Shown here: positions 7,016-8,114 of the stretch, in pieces
Position numbering within the stretch: the stretch's first letter is position 1
Layout of the letters: each line of letters starts with the position of its first letter
Source of the DNA: an uncultured bacterium
GTDB taxonomy: Bacteria; Cyanobacteriota; Vampirovibrionia; Gastranaerophilales; Gastranaerophilaceae
Assembly: GCA_900553205.1 (NCBI GenBank)
Contig: USCK01000083.1
Coordinates: 1 to 8,114, forward strand
Direction of reading: 5' to 3'
Length of the DNA: 8,114 bases
Program-made: the position numbers and the translations under genes
Notes under the pieces: model-generated
Seen by the model: the letters and a program-made list of their open reading frames with translations, nothing else
Databases searched by the model: none
What the model was told of the DNA's origin: nothing

Positions 7016-7017
7016 GT

Positions 7018-7926
7018 TTATTTAGAAACTTGAAGCATTCTATCAATACAGCCAAACGCTTTTTGTGCCATATTTTTATCTAAAGTTACTTCGTATTTTT
7101 CTTCGTTTAATGCGTTGTAAATATCTTCCAGTCTGTTTGTTTTCATACTTGGACAAATAATATCTTCTCTTATCAAATGGAATTTTTTACCCAAATAATC
7201 TCTGTGAAGTCTATCCACAACACCTTTTTCCGTCACGATTACAAACTCATTTTGTTGAGGATTATCGGCAACAAACTTCATTATTCCTGATGTACTGCCG
7301 ACATAGTCCGATAGTAGTGTTACCTCTTTTTTACATTCAGGGTGTGCCAAAACTTTAGCATTAGGATATTTATTTCTCGCTATCTTGATATCGTTTGCCG
7401 TAATTTTGTTGTGAATAGGGCAATATCCATCATAAGGAATTATTTCTACTCCGTCCAGTTGTGATTCTACCCATTTGCCGAGGTTTTGGTCAGGCAAGAA
7501 AAGTATTTTATCAGAGTTTAGACTTTTAACAATTTTTACTGCATTAGAGCTTGTGCAACAAATATCACATTCAGCTTTGACTTCTGCTGTAGAATTGATA
7601 TAACAAACTGTCGGGATATTAGGGTGTTTAGCCTTAAATTCTCTAAGCTGATTAATGTTTACCATATCAGCCATAGCGCAACCACAATCAAGACTTGGAA
7701 TAAGTACTTTTTTCTGTGGTGAAATAATCTTTGCAGTTTGTGCCATAAATGTAACCCCTGCAAATAAGATTATATCTGCGTCGGATTTGCCTGCTTGTTG
7801 GCTAAGATATAATGAATCTCCAACATAATCTGCAACCTCATCAATTTCTGCATTTTGGTAACAGTGTGCAAGTATTACAGCGTTTTTTTCTCTCTTTAAA
7901 TTAATTATTTTTTCTCTAATATCCAT
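7018..7926 (-). CDS. nadA: Quinolinate synthase NadA (iron-sulfur enzyme of NAD biosynthesis)
   Basis: NadA condenses iminoaspartate with dihydroxyacetone phosphate to form quinolinate, the pyridine-ring precursor of NAD, using a [4Fe-4S] cluster. This 302-residue protein is full length for the compact form of the family. Family landmarks are LAHCYQNAEIDEVADYVGDSL near the N-terminus, GVTFMAQTAK, CGCAMAD, CYINSTAEVKAECD, LPDQNLG, GYCPIH, HPEC and the C-terminal CPSMK. The three likely cluster ligands are Cys83 (in GCAMAD), Cys169 (in GYCPIH) and Cys258 (in CPSMK), with the spacing known from archaeal and Thermotoga NadA. Three ATG/TTG starts are possible. The ATG at 7926 has AGGA 3 nt upstream. 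The ATG at 7929 fits a leaderless start. A TTG at 7947 lies upstream of the -10 and is unlikely. NadB and NadC are not in the window. It heads the operon with rlmB and the sigma factor. Confidence 0.93.
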   Translation of the reverse strand: MDIREKIINLKREKNAVILAHCYQNAEIDEVADYVGDSLYLSQQAGKSDADIILFAGVTFMAQTAKIISPQKKVLIPSLDCGCAMADMVNINQLREFKAKHPNIPTVCYINSTAEVKAECDICCTSSNAVKIVKSLNSDKILFLPDQNLGKWVESQLDGVEIIPYDGYCPIHNKITANDIKIARNKYPNAKVLAHPECKKEVTLLSDYVGSTSGIMKFVADNPQQNEFVIVTEKGVVDRLHRDYLGKKFHLIREDIICPSMKTNRLEDIYNALNEEKYEVTLDKNMAQKAFGCIDRMLQVSK

Positions 7927-7935
7927 CATTCCTAT

Positions 7936-7965
7936 ATTGTATAACAAAAAGGCAGATTTTACGAA
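7936..7965 (-). promoter_or_regulatory. Putative nadA operon promoter
   Basis: On the minus strand TACAAT (7941-7936, five of six to TATAAT) lies six bases before the ATG at 7929. An overlapping reading is TGT plus TATACA (7943-7938), an extended -10. The -35 is poor; TTCGTA (7965-7960, 18-bp spacer) matches three of six. The spacing matches that of the other leaderless-type starts in the window, but the weak -35 lowers confidence. Confidence 0.4.
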
Positions 7966-7976
7966 AATGAGAGAAG

Positions 7977-8030
7977 TTAATTATTTGAATATATGCAATA
8001 TTCTAATTTTGTTATATGAAAAATAATTAA
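7977..8030. repeat. Nested inverted repeats upstream of nadA, possible operator
   Basis: TTAATTATTT (7977-7986) and AAATAATTAA (8021-8030) are perfect inverted copies 34 nt apart. Inside lies a separate palindrome GAATAT-ATGCA-ATATTC (7987-8003). They sit about 35-90 bp upstream of the putative nadA -10, where a regulator could bind. They do not match the NAD-regulator sites I know (for example the GTC/GAC-type NrtR palindrome). In such AT-rich DNA they could be chance. The rest of 8031-8114 shows no gene I can support. Confidence 0.2.
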
Positions 8031-8114
8031 TATATTCCTTGTTTTGTAAAAATTTATTAACATTTAATTAGTGTACTAGCAACAATAATTTTTAGTAACT
8101 TTATATAAAAAGTG

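Noticed and set aside
7948..8114. Possible plus-strand promoter and gene start at the right edge (TTTATATAAAAAGTG)
   Set aside because: The sequence ends at GTG, so no coding content can be judged, and AT-rich TATA-like strings are common here.
1..8114. Search for CRISPR arrays, tRNA genes, toxin-antitoxin pairs or insertion-sequence ends
   Set aside because: No regularly spaced direct repeats, cloverleaf-like sequence, transposase or small paired ORFs could be seen.

Overview
The window is AT-rich bacterial chromosome (roughly two thirds A+T by eye) using the standard genetic code. It is densely packed with six complete genes and short spacers. There is no sign of phage, insertion sequence, CRISPR array or tRNA/rRNA gene. 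The lineage cannot be fixed from the sequence. The low GC, the housekeeping sigma factor without region 1.1 and the TPR-rich gene set would suit an uncultivated gut or environmental lineage such as Gastranaerophilales/Melainabacteria, but this is a weak inference.

Left half (81-5175): a cluster of three tetratricopeptide-repeat (TPR) genes. Two tandem paralogues on the minus strand (1744-3354, then 81-1730) join an N-terminal TPR array to a C-terminal GT-B, heptosyltransferase-like (GT9-type) domain. A third, all-TPR protein (3418-5175) runs divergently on the plus strand from a 63-bp spacer. All three begin with the same short N-terminal pattern (M-E/D-I/L-x-E-Q/E-I/V), so they probably arose by duplication. 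A strong hairpin terminator (5202-5239) separates this cluster from the right half.

Right half (5265-7926): a compact minus-strand operon in the order nadA (quinolinate synthase), rlmB-like 23S rRNA 2'-O-methyltransferase, and a primary-type sigma-70 factor. The gaps are 11 bp and then a 1-base stop/start overlap. The two downstream genes carry clear Shine-Dalgarno sequences.

The most notable pattern concerns starts rather than genes. The three TPR genes and nadA each have a -10-like hexamer ending 6 or 7 nt before an ATG. None has a conventionally placed Shine-Dalgarno, apart from an ambiguous AGGA at nadA. This predicts leaderless mRNAs for promoter-proximal genes and SD-led translation inside the nadA operon. 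The sigma factor encoded here retains the residues expected to read such promoters. The GT paralogue at 1744-3354 has also lost conserved residues of the sugar-nucleotide-binding motifs that its neighbour keeps, so the pair may not be functionally equivalent. I found no convincing undescribed multi-gene system.
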